Positions 1-7,254 of a stretch of 35,734 bases of DNA are shown piece by piece. Below the pieces are notes generated by a model. The model made no database searches. It was given only the letters and a program-made list of their open reading frames with translations, and had not been told where the DNA came from. Source of the stretch: Acetobacteraceae bacterium (lineage in GTDB: Bacteria; Pseudomonadota; Alphaproteobacteria; Acetobacterales; Acetobacteraceae); NCBI GenBank assembly GCA_003164135.1, contig PLSD01000016.1:1-35734 (forward strand). Reading direction: 5' to 3'. The position numbers were made by a program, and so were the translations under genes. The number at the start of each line of letters is the position of its first letter. Position 1 is the stretch's first letter.

Positions 1-77
1 GCGGCGTCGGCCCCATGACGATCGCCTGCCTGCTCCGCAACACGCTCACGGCGGCAAAACGCATCGAATCCTGTTAA
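1..77 (+). CDS. folD: FolD C-terminus (partial, 5' end outside window)
   Basis: Reading from base 3, the sequence encodes GGVGPMTIACLLRNT and a short tail ending at TAA (75-77). This is the characteristic C-terminal motif of bifunctional methylenetetrahydrofolate dehydrogenase/methenyltetrahydrofolate cyclohydrolase. That cytosolic enzyme interconverts 5,10-methylene-THF and 10-formyl-THF. Only 24 complete codons are inside the window, so the call rests on this one motif, which is highly conserved in the family. Its place just upstream of a gamma-glutamylmethylamide / N-methylglutamate type cluster makes sense, because that route delivers the methyl carbon as formaldehyde or methylene-THF. 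Whether folD is co-transcribed with the cluster cannot be told; a 271-bp gap with strong dyads separates them. Confidence 0.85.
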   Translation, partial: GVGPMTIACLLRNTLTAAKRIESC

Positions 78-169
78 CAGCCGGCCGAACTAAGCGCTGC
101 TGCCTGTTCCATCGCCCCGACAAAGCTGCTGCGTTGAGCAGCGCTAAATGCTGCAATCTTGGCCGGCTG
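78..169 (+). other. nested inverted repeats directly after folD
   Basis: A perfect 9-bp outer stem (78-86 with 161-169) encloses a perfect 9-bp inner stem (93-101 with 137-145). The strand at 137-142 (AGCAGC) could instead pair with GCTGCT at 125-130, giving a shorter competing hairpin with a 6-nt loop. The structure begins immediately after the folD stop codon. It could be a 3' UTR structure, a transcription attenuator ahead of the regulator gene, or a palindromic repeat element. No T-run follows, so it is not a simple intrinsic terminator. Confidence 0.5.
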
Positions 170-203
170 AGTAAATTTTAATCCAACACAACCAAACCTG
201 CGC

Positions 204-222
204 CGATAATAATTAATTATCG
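204..222. promoter_or_regulatory. 19-bp AT-rich dyad in the regulator's upstream region
   Basis: CGATAAT and ATTATCG form a perfect 7-bp inverted repeat around a 5-bp spacer, 127 bp before the start of the XRE-cupin gene. The surrounding 170-300 stretch is much richer in A+T than the coding DNA, as expected for a promoter region. This may be an operator for the regulator or for another factor. A weaker GAAAA/TTTTC dyad lies at 246-263. Confidence 0.4.
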
Positions 223-348
223 CAATGAATCTATCTCCGATTGTAGAAAAATCTGGCATTTTCGCGCTCAGCGTCATATTAATAATAAAAGTATATGCAT
301 GGCGTTGGCCGGGCCTTCACGTGCTGAGGCGGAATATGGAGACAAAGC

Positions 349-1065
349 ATGGCCATGCGTTCCACCCAAAAAACTGCCGCACCCAAGGCTCAGGCGCCCG
401 CGGCTGATATCCACGCCAAAACCCGGCTCGTCGTCTCCAATGGCGAACCCTACGCCACCGGTTCCTCCGCCGCCGCCATTTCAGATATGACCCTGGAACA
501 AGCCATCGGCGTGCAGGTACGTCAGCTACGCCGGCGGGTCGGTATCACCGTTTCGGACCTCGCCAGTGCTGCCGGCTTGTCCGGGGGAATGCTCTCGAAA
601 ATCGAAAACGGACAAATATCGCCCTCGCTGGCCAGTTTGCAGGCGCTGGCCTCGGCGCTGAATGTACCGCTGACCACTTTTTTCGCGGCCTTCGAGGAAA
701 AGCGCGACTGTTCCTTTGTCAAAGCCGGTTCCGGCGTGGTTATCGAACGCCGGGGCACCAAGGCCGGGCATCAGTACAGCCTGCTCGGCGCCGCCCTTGG
801 CGGGGATGTCGTGGTGGAGCCATATCTCATCACCTTGCACGCGGATGCCGCCCCCTATCCCGCGTTTCAGCATGAGGGCACGGAATTCATTTACATGCTC
901 ACAGGCGAGGTCATGTATCGCCACGGTGACCAATCCTACCACCTCACCCCTGGTGACGCGTTGCTGTTCGATTCCGCGGCCCCGCATGGGCCAGAAAAAC
1001 TCATGACAAAACCAATGAGTTATCTTTCTATCATCACCCATATGCGGGCCCCCTCGGAGTATTAA
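349..1065 (+). CDS. XRE-family transcriptional regulator with cupin sensor domain
   Basis: This 238-residue protein has a poorly structured N-terminus (about 1-48), a Cro/C1-type helix-turn-helix (about 51-112, with the recognition region around SGGMLSKIENGQISPS), and a C-terminal cupin_2 domain (about 155-232). The cupin keeps the HEGTEF and PGD motifs and H213, typical of the small-molecule binding barrel. The start at 349 is chosen because GGAG at 338-341 lies 7 nt upstream; a second ATG at 355 is the alternative. Members of this family regulate amine and amino acid catabolic genes, and such a regulator commonly heads glxBCD/glnT-type clusters. It lies 135 bp upstream of the amidotransferase operon on the same strand. 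It is the natural candidate to bind the AAGAA-N7-TTCTT dyads found before that operon and before the permease, but this is inference. The effector is unknown. Confidence 0.88.
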   Translation: MAMRSTQKTAAPKAQAPAADIHAKTRLVVSNGEPYATGSSAAAISDMTLEQAIGVQVRQLRRRVGITVSDLASAAGLSGGMLSKIENGQISPSLASLQALASALNVPLTTFFAAFEEKRDCSFVKAGSGVVIERRGTKAGHQYSLLGAALGGDVVVEPYLITLHADAAPYPAFQHEGTEFIYMLTGEVMYRHGDQSYHLTPGDALLFDSAAPHGPEKLMTKPMSYLSIITHMRAPSEY

Positions 1066-1112
1066 GGCTGACCTGTACCGTTGGCGCCTAGTCAGCCCCT
1101 GCTCACTAAAGG

Positions 1113-1138
1113 TTCTTCCTAAGAAATCTTTGTTCTTA
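1113..1138. promoter_or_regulatory. candidate operator: overlapping AAGAA/TTCTT dyads before the glutamate-synthase-like operon
   Basis: TAAGAA (1120-1125) and TTCTTA (1133-1138) form a perfect 6-bp dyad with a 7-bp spacer. A third half-site, TTCTT at 1113-1117, pairs with the same AAGAA at a 3-bp spacer. The site is 63-88 bp before the ATG at 1201. A dyad with the same AAGAA-N7-TTCTT layout occurs before the permease at 5667-5689. A shared binding site, presumably for the neighbouring XRE-cupin regulator, is inferred. Confidence 0.5.
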
Positions 1139-1200
1139 TCAGTTGACGAGCCTGCCGCCCCTGGTTAAGCTTGCGTATCATCAGCAAACAGGTTGACCCC

Positions 1201-2079
1201 ATGTGTGGCATTGCAGGACTTTTCTTGAAAAACCGGGCTCTGGAGCCCGAACTCGGCGCACTCACCGCGACCATGCTCACGGTACTGACGGACCGCGGGC
1301 CGGACTCCGCCGGTTTCGCGATTTATGGCCACGGCATGCCAGACCATCGCAAATTCACGCTCCGTGCCCCCGCGAATTTTGACTTCGGGGCGCTCGCCGC
1401 CAAAGTTGATGCCGTCTACAGGGTGCACGACGACCACGCGGTCTTCACCTTCCCGGCCGCGCGCGAGGCCCAGGTCCGCGCCGTTCTGGCCACCTTCCCG
1501 GAAATTGCCATCGTCGCCTTTGGCGAGCGCATGGAACTTTACAAAGGCGTTGGCCTGCCACAGGATGTTGCAAACCGTTTTGGGTTAGCAAAAATGTCCG
1601 GGAGCCACGCCATCGGCCATACCCGCATGGCCACTGAATCCGCTGTCACGACGCAGGGCGCGCACCCGTTCTCCACCGGGCCGGACCAATGTCTCGTGCA
1701 TAACGGCTCGCTCTCCAACCATAACGATGTCCGCCGCAAGCTGATCCGCGAGAACATCAGCTTCGAAACGCAGAACGACACCGAAGTCGCCGCCGGCTAC
1801 CTGTCCTGGAAACTGCGCAACGGCGCCAAGCTCAACGAGGCGCTGACCTCCGCGCTCGATGATCTTGACGGTTTCTATACTTTTGTCGTCGGCACCGAGT
1901 CCGGGTTCGGCGTCTTGCGCGACCGGGTCGCCTGCAAGCCCGCGGTCATGGCCGAAACAGACGATTATGTGGCGTTCGGTTCCGAGTACCGCGCCCTGGT
2001 CAATCTTCCGGGTATCTCCAAAGCCCGTCTATTCGAACCTGAACCCGCAAAAGTCTACTTCTGGGAGCACGCGGCATGA
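1201..2079 (+). CDS. mgsA: class II glutamine amidotransferase subunit (MgsA/GlxB-like)
   Basis: The protein starts MCGIAGLF. Class II (Ntn) amidotransferases need Cys as residue 2, exposed by removal of Met1, so the ATG at 1201 is the start although the frame is open from 1171. That gives 292 residues, the length of a stand-alone GltB N-terminal domain. Conserved glutamine-site motifs are visible: the GHTRMATES segment, LVHNGSLSNH, and the DxDGFY-like DLDGFY segment. Its role would be to bind or hydrolyse glutamine, or the gamma-glutamyl amide made by the ligase encoded downstream, for a three-subunit glutamate-synthase-like enzyme. The stop overlaps the start of the next gene by 4 bp (ATGA), showing translational coupling. 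In rhizobia the same gene is annotated glxB. The methylamine assignment comes from operon architecture, not from a diagnostic residue. Confidence 0.85.
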   Translation: MCGIAGLFLKNRALEPELGALTATMLTVLTDRGPDSAGFAIYGHGMPDHRKFTLRAPANFDFGALAAKVDAVYRVHDDHAVFTFPAAREAQVRAVLATFPEIAIVAFGERMELYKGVGLPQDVANRFGLAKMSGSHAIGHTRMATESAVTTQGAHPFSTGPDQCLVHNGSLSNHNDVRRKLIRENISFETQNDTEVAAGYLSWKLRNGAKLNEALTSALDDLDGFYTFVVGTESGFGVLRDRVACKPAVMAETDDYVAFGSEYRALVNLPGISKARLFEPEPAKVYFWEHAA

Positions 2080-2792
2080 GCGCCGGCTTGAACATCGCCG
2101 AACCCGGCGCCGTCGTTTTTGACATTGCCGAGGCCAATATCCGCCAGCTGAATGCCACCTTGCAGGCACTCACGCCGACCACGAACCAGACCGCCTGGAC
2201 CGTGCTCAATCCGGCGGGCGAGCACGCCGTCGCGGTCGGCATTACCGCGCCTGTCATCGTCACCATAGATGGCCATGTCGGCTATTACTGTGCCGGTATG
2301 AACGACGGTGCCAACATCACCGTTACCGGCAATGCCGGCACCGGCGTGGCGGAAAACATGATGTCCGGCTCCGTGCATGTGCTGGGCGATGCCAGCCAGG
2401 CCGCCGGCGCCACCGCCCATGGCGGTCTGCTCATTATTGAGGGCAATGCCTCGGCGCGCTGCGGCATTTCGATGAAGGGCATCGACATCGTGGTGAAAGG
2501 CTCGGTCGGCCATATGAGTGCGTTCATGGCGCAATCGGGCAACCTTGTCGTGCTCGGCGATGCCGGCGATGCCTTGGGCGATTCCCTCTACGAGGCGCGG
2601 CTCTTCGTGCGCGGCAAAGTCGCCAGCCTGGGCGCGGATTGCGAAGAAAAACCGATGGACGCCGAGGACCGCGCCATTCTCGCCAATCTGTTGAAACGGG
2701 CGGGCACCGACGCGAACGTGGACAGCTTCAAACGCTACGGCTCCGCCCGCACCCTTTACCATTTCCACGTTGATAACGCAGGGGCTTACTAA
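2076..2792 (+). CDS. mgsB: GXGXG-domain subunit (MgsB/GlxC-like)
   Basis: This 238-residue protein corresponds to the C-terminal right-handed beta-helix of the glutamate synthase large subunit (GltB alpha-3 / GXGXG domain). Regular glycine-rich turns run through residues 75-190 (for example TVTGNAGTGVAENM, VHVLGDASQ, IIEGNASARCG, VVLGDAGDALGDS), spaced as in the beta-helix repeats. The domain is structural. In the fused GltB enzyme it sits between the amidotransferase and FMN domains and has no known catalytic residues. Here it is a separate polypeptide encoded between those two subunits, with a 4-bp overlap upstream and a 1-bp gap downstream to the next ATG at 2794. This three-gene split is typical of N-methylglutamate synthase mgsABC and of glxBCD. 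Confidence 0.85.
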   Translation: MSAGLNIAEPGAVVFDIAEANIRQLNATLQALTPTTNQTAWTVLNPAGEHAVAVGITAPVIVTIDGHVGYYCAGMNDGANITVTGNAGTGVAENMMSGSVHVLGDASQAAGATAHGGLLIIEGNASARCGISMKGIDIVVKGSVGHMSAFMAQSGNLVVLGDAGDALGDSLYEARLFVRGKVASLGADCEEKPMDAEDRAILANLLKRAGTDANVDSFKRYGSARTLYHFHVDNAGAY

Positions 2793-2793
2793 G

Positions 2794-4137
2794 ATGAACG
2801 AAACCGCAGGCCCGAAAATCCCGCAGACGCTGCCGCGTTTTTCCGCAACTTTTGATCCAGCCACCGTCGCCGAAATCAACCGCGCCGCGGCCACCGGCAT
2901 CTATGACATCCGTGGCGGCGGCAGCAAACGCAAGCTCCCGCATTTTGACGATCTTCTCTTCCTTGGTGCCTCCATGTCCCGCTACCCCCTGGAAGGCTAT
3001 CGCGAGCGCTGCGATACCGATGTCACGCTCGGCACCCGCTTCGCCAAAAAGCCAATTCACCTGAAAATTCCAGTCACCATCGCCGGCATGTCATTCGGCT
3101 CGCTCTCCGCCAACGCCAAGGAGGCTTTAGGCCGCGGCGCCACCGCCGCCGGCACCTCTACCACCACGGGCGACGGCGGCATGACTCCCGAGGAGCGCGG
3201 CCACAGCCAAACCCTCATCTACCAGTATCTCCCCTCGCGCTACGGCATGAACCTCACTGATTTGCGCAAGGCCGATGCGATCGAGGTCGTCATTGGCCAG
3301 GGCGCCAAACCAGGCGGCGGCGGCATGCTGCTCGGCCAAAAAATCTCGCCGCGCGTCGCCCAGATGCGCAACCTGCCTGAAGGCATCGACCAGCGCTCCG
3401 CCTGCCGCCACCCGGACTGGACCGGCCCGGACGATCTTGAAATCAAGATACTGGAACTTCGTGAACTCACTAATTGGGAAAAACCCATCTACATAAAAAT
3501 CGGCGCCAGCCGGCCGTATTACGACACCGCTTTGGCGATCAAGGCCGGCGCCGATGTCGTGGTGCTCGACGGCATGCAGGGTGGCACCGCCGCGACGCAG
3601 GAAGTATTCATCGAACACGTAGGCATTCCCATCCTCTCCGCCATCCGCCCCGCGGTGCAGGCGCTACAAGACCTCGGCCTACACCGCAAGGTCCAGCTCA
3701 TCGTCTCCGGCGGCATCCGCTCCGGCGCGGACGTTGCCAAAGCCCTGGCCCTGGGCGCGGACGCGGTCGCCATCGGCACCGCCGCCCTCATCGCGCTAGG
3801 CGACAATTCGCCCGACCTTGAAGCCGAATACCAGAAACTCGGCACCACGGCCGGTGCCTACGACGATTGGCACGAGGGCAGGGACCCCGCCGGCATCACT
3901 ACGCAGGACGAAAAACTCGCCGCCCGCCTGGACCCGATCAAAGCGGGCCGCCGCCTGGCAAATTATCTCTCGGTCCTCACGCTGGAAGCCCAGGCCATCG
4001 CCCGCGCCTGCGGCAAGAGTCACCTGCACAATCTGGAGCCCGAGGATCTGGTGGCACTCACCCTTGAGGCCGCCGCCATGGCGCAAATACCACTTGCGGG
4101 TACCAACTGGTTTCCTGGAAAAACAACGGGGTTTTAA
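2794..4137 (+). CDS. mgsC: FMN-binding glutamate-synthase-like subunit (MgsC/GlxD-like)
   Basis: This 447-residue protein matches the central plus FMN synthase domain of glutamate synthase, a TIM barrel (about 70-400). Visible hallmarks are ITIAGMSFGSLSANAKEALG-type sequence near 85-115, the GQGAKPGGGG loop, KIGASRPYYD, and the FMN-phosphate loop SGGIRSGADVAKALALGADA near 315-335. In the family this subunit carries out the reductive transfer forming glutamate or N-methylglutamate. I see no closely spaced cysteine cluster of the sort that holds the 3Fe-4S centre in GltB; only three scattered Cys residues were noticed. The ATG at 2794 is preferred over an upstream TTG in frame (2770), because AGGGG at 2780-2784 is well placed and 2794 follows the previous stop by 1 bp. 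Six bases separate it from the ligase gene. Confidence 0.87.
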   Translation: MNETAGPKIPQTLPRFSATFDPATVAEINRAAATGIYDIRGGGSKRKLPHFDDLLFLGASMSRYPLEGYRERCDTDVTLGTRFAKKPIHLKIPVTIAGMSFGSLSANAKEALGRGATAAGTSTTTGDGGMTPEERGHSQTLIYQYLPSRYGMNLTDLRKADAIEVVIGQGAKPGGGGMLLGQKISPRVAQMRNLPEGIDQRSACRHPDWTGPDDLEIKILELRELTNWEKPIYIKIGASRPYYDTALAIKAGADVVVLDGMQGGTAATQEVFIEHVGIPILSAIRPAVQALQDLGLHRKVQLIVSGGIRSGADVAKALALGADAVAIGTAALIALGDNSPDLEAEYQKLGTTAGAYDDWHEGRDPAGITTQDEKLAARLDPIKAGRRLANYLSVLTLEAQAIARACGKSHLHNLEPEDLVALTLEAAAMAQIPLAGTNWFPGKTTGF

Positions 4138-4143
4138 AAACAC

Positions 4144-5445
4144 ATGACCATTGATCTCGCCGCCGTTGCCGCGCAAAAAGGCATCAAATACTTCCTCATC
4201 TCCTACACTGATTTATTTGGCAGCCAGCGCGCCAAACTGGTGCCCGCCGCGGCCATCGCCGGCATGCAGAAAAACGGCGCCGGTTTCGCCGGCTTCGCCA
4301 CCTGGCTGGACCTTTCACCAGCGGACCCTGACATGTTCGCCATGCCGGACGCCACCTCGCTCATCCAACTCCCCTGGAAGCCCGAAGTCGGCTGGCTCGC
4401 CTCCGACATCTGGATGTCCGGAAAACCGGTAGAGCAAGGCCCGCGCAATGTCCTGCAACGAGTCGTTGCCCAGGCGAAAGACGCAGGCGTTGCCATGAAA
4501 TCCGGTGTGGAATGTGAATTCTTCCTCACCAACGCCGACGGCACGGCCATTGCCGACGCCGCCGACACCGCCACCAAACCCTGTTATGACGCCGGTGCCC
4601 TAATGCGCCGTTACGATGTCATCACTGAAATCTGCGACGCCATGCTCGCCCTCGGCTGGGAGGCGTATCAGAACGACCATGAAGACGCCAACGGCCAGTT
4701 CGAAATGAACTGGACCTACGACCACGCCCTCATCACCGCCGACCGCCACGTCTTCTTCAAATTCATGGCCAAAACCATCGCCGAAAAACACGGCCTGCGC
4801 GCCACCTTCATGCCCAAACCCTTCCTCGGCCTCACCGGCACCGGGTGCCACTCGCATGTTTCGCTCTGGAACGGCGCCACCAATCTGTTCGAGGACGAAG
4901 CCGGCGAACTTGGCGTCTCCAAGCTCGGTTACAATTTCATAGGCGGCGTCATCGAACATGCCGATGCCCTCGCGGCCCTTCTGAATCCCACGGTGAATTC
5001 CTACAAGCGCATCAACGCCCCGCGCACCACGTCCGGTGCCACCTGGGCACCGAATACCGTGACCTATTCAGGCAATAACCGCACCCACATGATCCGCATC
5101 CCCGAGCCCGGCCGCTTCGAGATGCGCCTCGCCGACGGCGCCACCAACCCCTATCTGCTACAAGCCGGCATCCTCGCCGCCGGTCTCGACGGCATTGCCA
5201 AAAAATCCGACCCCGGCCCGCGCCTGGACATCAACATGTACACCGACGGCCATCTGGTGAAAGACGCCAAGCGCCTGCCGCTCAACATGCTCGACGCCCT
5301 CCGCGCCTTCGAAACCTCCGCCACTCTCAAGGCGGCACTTGGCGAATCTTTCGTCACCTCCTACGCCAAACTCAAGCACGGAGAATGGAACGAATACGCC
5401 GCCCACCTGAGCCAATGGGAACGTCAGGCCACGCTCGACTGCTGA
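4144..5445 (+). CDS. gmaS: glutamine-synthetase-like ligase (gamma-glutamylmethylamide synthetase / GlnT type)
   Basis: This 433-residue protein is a glutamine synthetase family ligase of the GmaS/GlnT (type III in annotation) branch. Motifs include YTDLFGSQRAKLVP in the N-terminal beta-grasp domain, the metal/glutamate residues of GVECEFFL and NGQFEMNW, GTGCHSHVS, the ATP-site loop NSYKRINAPRTTSGATWAPN, and RFEMRLADGATNPYL. Known enzymes of this branch condense glutamate with methylamine (GmaS) or ammonia (GlnT) using ATP. Being last in the amidotransferase-GXGXG-FMN operon, 6 bp behind mgsC, it fits GmaS. The gamma-glutamyl amide would then be turned into N-methylglutamate by the three preceding proteins. 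Substrate (methylamine versus another primary amine) cannot be decided from sequence alone. A strong terminator follows at 5467-5493. Confidence 0.83.
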   Translation: MTIDLAAVAAQKGIKYFLISYTDLFGSQRAKLVPAAAIAGMQKNGAGFAGFATWLDLSPADPDMFAMPDATSLIQLPWKPEVGWLASDIWMSGKPVEQGPRNVLQRVVAQAKDAGVAMKSGVECEFFLTNADGTAIADAADTATKPCYDAGALMRRYDVITEICDAMLALGWEAYQNDHEDANGQFEMNWTYDHALITADRHVFFKFMAKTIAEKHGLRATFMPKPFLGLTGTGCHSHVSLWNGATNLFEDEAGELGVSKLGYNFIGGVIEHADALAALLNPTVNSYKRINAPRTTSGATWAPNTVTYSGNNRTHMIRIPEPGRFEMRLADGATNPYLLQAGILAAGLDGIAKKSDPGPRLDINMYTDGHLVKDAKRLPLNMLDALRAFETSATLKAALGESFVTSYAKLKHGEWNEYAAHLSQWERQATLDC

Positions 5446-5466
5446 AAGTTCAAATCTTCGCCAGCT

Positions 5467-5493
5467 AAAACAGGGGGCCTTGCCCCCTGTTTT
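5467..5493 (+). terminator. rho-independent terminator of the mgs-gmaS operon
   Basis: A 12-bp stem (5467-5478 with 5482-5493, centred on CAGGGGGC / GCCCCCTG) has a 3-nt loop. It carries an A-tract on the left and TTTTATTTT on the right, 22 bp after the gmaS stop. The flanking A and T runs would also allow termination on the other strand. Confidence 0.9.
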
Positions 5494-5518
5494 ATTTTGC
5501 CCAGATGGCCTGCGCGTC

Positions 5519-5555
5519 TGTTTATTACAAAGCACAATTGTTTATTAACAAGGCA
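5519..5555 (+). promoter_or_regulatory. two direct repeats, 20-bp period, upstream of the sigma-54 promoter
   Basis: TGTTTATTACAAAGCA (5519-5534) is repeated with minor changes at 5539-5555. The starts are 20 bp apart, close to two helical turns. The repeats end about 95 bp before the -24 element, a normal distance for an enhancer (upstream activating sequence) of a sigma-54 activator. They do not resemble the NtrC consensus closely, so the activator is unknown. Confidence 0.45.
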
Positions 5556-5649
5556 TATTTTATTCACCCGACGCCTAATTTTTAGCCGATCAGAATCGCG
5601 CCATATTAATTCCCCCCCAGTTCACCGCGCGAAACTCCACCACTGCTCT

Positions 5650-5665
5650 TGGCACGAAACTTGCT
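5650..5665 (+). promoter_or_regulatory. sigma-54 (RpoN) promoter of the APC permease gene
   Basis: TGGCACG-AAAC-TTGCT matches the -24/-12 consensus TGGCACG-N4-TTGCW at every defined position. The invariant GG (5651-5652) and GC (5663-5664) are separated by exactly 10 bp. The ATG of the permease is 47 bp downstream of the box. Sigma-54 control is common for nitrogen-source uptake genes, so the permease is probably induced under nitrogen limitation or by an inducer-responsive enhancer-binding protein. Confidence 0.8.
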
Positions 5666-5666
5666 C

Positions 5667-5689
5667 CAAAAGAACCTGAGTTTCTTTTG
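5667..5689. promoter_or_regulatory. candidate operator overlapping the sigma-54 start site
   Basis: CAAAAGAA and TTCTTTTG form a perfect 8-bp dyad with a 7-bp spacer. It begins 2 bp after the end of the -12 element and so covers the expected transcription start. It has the same AAGAA-N7-TTCTT core as the dyad before the amidotransferase operon (1120-1138). A bound factor here would block transcription, so repression by the XRE-cupin regulator is a reasonable inference. Confidence 0.55.
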
Positions 5690-5711
5690 CGTAAACAGTT
5701 TAGGGGTATTC

Positions 5712-7100
5712 ATGTCAGAGCTTCGTAAAGACAGTTTGTCATTTCTGGAGGCGTTGGGCCAGTCGGTTGCCAACGTCTCGCCCACGCTCACGCCCGCACT
5801 CGCGGTCGCGGTGGTCGTCGGCATCGCCGGCACCGCTTCCTGGCTGGTTTATCTCATCGGCATGGCGGCCTTGCTCATCGTGGCGCTCAATATCTCCAAA
5901 CTCGCCGGCCGCATCCCCGCCGCGGGCTCGTTCTTCGTCTACGTTTCGCGCAGCCTCGGGCCATCCTACGGCATGATGGCCGGCTGGGCCATGCTCGCCG
6001 CCTACCTGTTCACGGCCATGGCGCTCACCATCGCCACCTCAATTTTCGTCAAAACATTTTTCTCCTCGCTCGGCTACACGTTGCCAATCTCCAACATTCC
6101 CATGTACCTCATTCTTTCCGTGCTGGTCTGGCTGTTCGCCACGCGCGACATCCGCATCTCTTCGCGCATCGGCCTGACCTTGGAAGTCATTTCCGTCGTC
6201 ATCATCCTTGCGGTGATCGTCATCACCCTCTCCCATTACGGCTTCAAGCCAGACATGCAGCAGTTAACGCTGAAAGGCGCCAGCTTCGGCGGCATCGCAC
6301 AGGCGATCGTCTTCGCGATCTTCTCCTTCGTCGGTTTCGAGAGCGCGGCCTCGCTAGGCAAGGAAACCCGCAACCCGAAAGTCACAATTCCCAAAGCCAT
6401 CATCGCGACGTCGATCTTCTCGGGCGTGTTCTTTGTAGGCACCACCTACGTCATCACCCAGGGCTTTGGTGACAACGTGGCGACGCTGGGCGCCAGCGCG
6501 GCACCCTTGGGCGACATCACCAACTCCATCAGCAAATACATGACCGCACCGGTCTATTTCGGCGCCACCATCAGCTCCTTCGCCTGCGCGTTGGCATCCC
6601 TCAACGCGTTCGGCCGCATGCTGTTCTCCCTGGGCCGCTACCAGTTCGTGCACAGCTCCATGGGCATCGTCCACCAGACCCGCAAAACACCGCATCTGGC
6701 ATTAACCGTGGGCGCTGTGCTCAACTTCATCGTCTGTGCCGTCTTCGCCAGCAATTCCGAGACCAACACCTTCGGCTGGTACGGCACGCTCGCCTCTTTC
6801 GGCTTCATCATCGTGTACTTTCTATGCTCGGTCAGCGCACCGGTCCTGCTCAAGCGCACGGGCGAGCTCAAAACCAGGGACATCGTCATCGGCGGTCTTG
6901 GTGCGGTCCTCATGTTCCTGTCGCTGGTCGGCAGCGTGTATCCCATCCCCTCGGCACCGTACAACTACTTCCCCTACGCCTTCGCGGCCTACATGCTGGT
7001 CGGTTTCGCCTGGTTCTCGTTCCTGAAAATTCGCACGCCGCAAATCCTCGCGGGCATTCAGCACGACATGGAGTCGGCAGTCATCCCGGCCGGCAAGTAG
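5712..7100 (+). CDS. APC-family amino acid/amine permease
   Basis: This 462-residue integral membrane protein has about 12 hydrophobic segments. APC-superfamily features include the unwound first helix region (NVSPTLTPALAVAVV), the GSFFVYVSRSLGP loop, and the FVGFESAASLGKETRNPKVTIPKAI stretch (given here as one family landmark) after helix 6. It should import an amino acid or organic amine with a proton or by exchange. The start at 5712 (MSELRKDSL) has GGGG at 5703-5706; the frame is open from 5649 but that start would lie inside the sigma-54 promoter, which rules it out. It has its own sigma-54 promoter and a shared dyad with the mgs-gmaS operon, so it is the likely uptake system for that operon's substrate. 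The specific substrate is not determinable. Confidence 0.88.
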   Translation: MSELRKDSLSFLEALGQSVANVSPTLTPALAVAVVVGIAGTASWLVYLIGMAALLIVALNISKLAGRIPAAGSFFVYVSRSLGPSYGMMAGWAMLAAYLFTAMALTIATSIFVKTFFSSLGYTLPISNIPMYLILSVLVWLFATRDIRISSRIGLTLEVISVVIILAVIVITLSHYGFKPDMQQLTLKGASFGGIAQAIVFAIFSFVGFESAASLGKETRNPKVTIPKAIIATSIFSGVFFVGTTYVITQGFGDNVATLGASAAPLGDITNSISKYMTAPVYFGATISSFACALASLNAFGRMLFSLGRYQFVHSSMGIVHQTRKTPHLALTVGAVLNFIVCAVFASNSETNTFGWYGTLASFGFIIVYFLCSVSAPVLLKRTGELKTRDIVIGGLGAVLMFLSLVGSVYPIPSAPYNYFPYAFAAYMLVGFAWFSFLKIRTPQILAGIQHDMESAVIPAGK

Positions 7101-7110
7101 TTTGCAATAT

Positions 7111-7152
7111 CCAGCCTGGTTGAGCCGGTCACGGCGTTGTCTTCCAGGCTGG
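7111..7152 (+). other. 9-bp inverted repeat after the permease
   Basis: CCAGCCTGG (7111-7119) and CCAGGCTGG (7144-7152) are perfect complements around a 24-nt loop, 10 bp after the permease stop. No T-run follows. It may stabilise the 3' end of the mRNA ahead of the strong terminator at 7211. Confidence 0.35.
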
Positions 7153-7210
7153 CCATCCGCTCCGCGTGGCCGCTTTAGTTCCTAATCCCAACTTTTCCTT
7201 GTGTACGCCA

Positions 7211-7243
7211 ACAAAGCCGGAGATTTTTCTCCGGCTTTGTTTT
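7211..7243 (+). terminator. rho-independent terminator after the permease
   Basis: A perfect 12-bp stem (7211-7222 with 7229-7240) with a 6-nt loop is followed by TTTT. It lies 110 bp after the permease stop and ends 12 bp before the ATG of the next small gene. Its presence argues that the next gene starts at 7255 rather than at the upstream GTG (7201), which would place the hairpin inside coding sequence. Confidence 0.88.
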
Positions 7244-7254
7244 ATGCATGGCCC

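Noticed and set aside
1083..1096. Possible second sigma-54 promoter before the amidotransferase operon (GG-N10-GC)
   Set aside because: Spacing is right but only the GG and GC and a few flanking bases match; too weak to claim.
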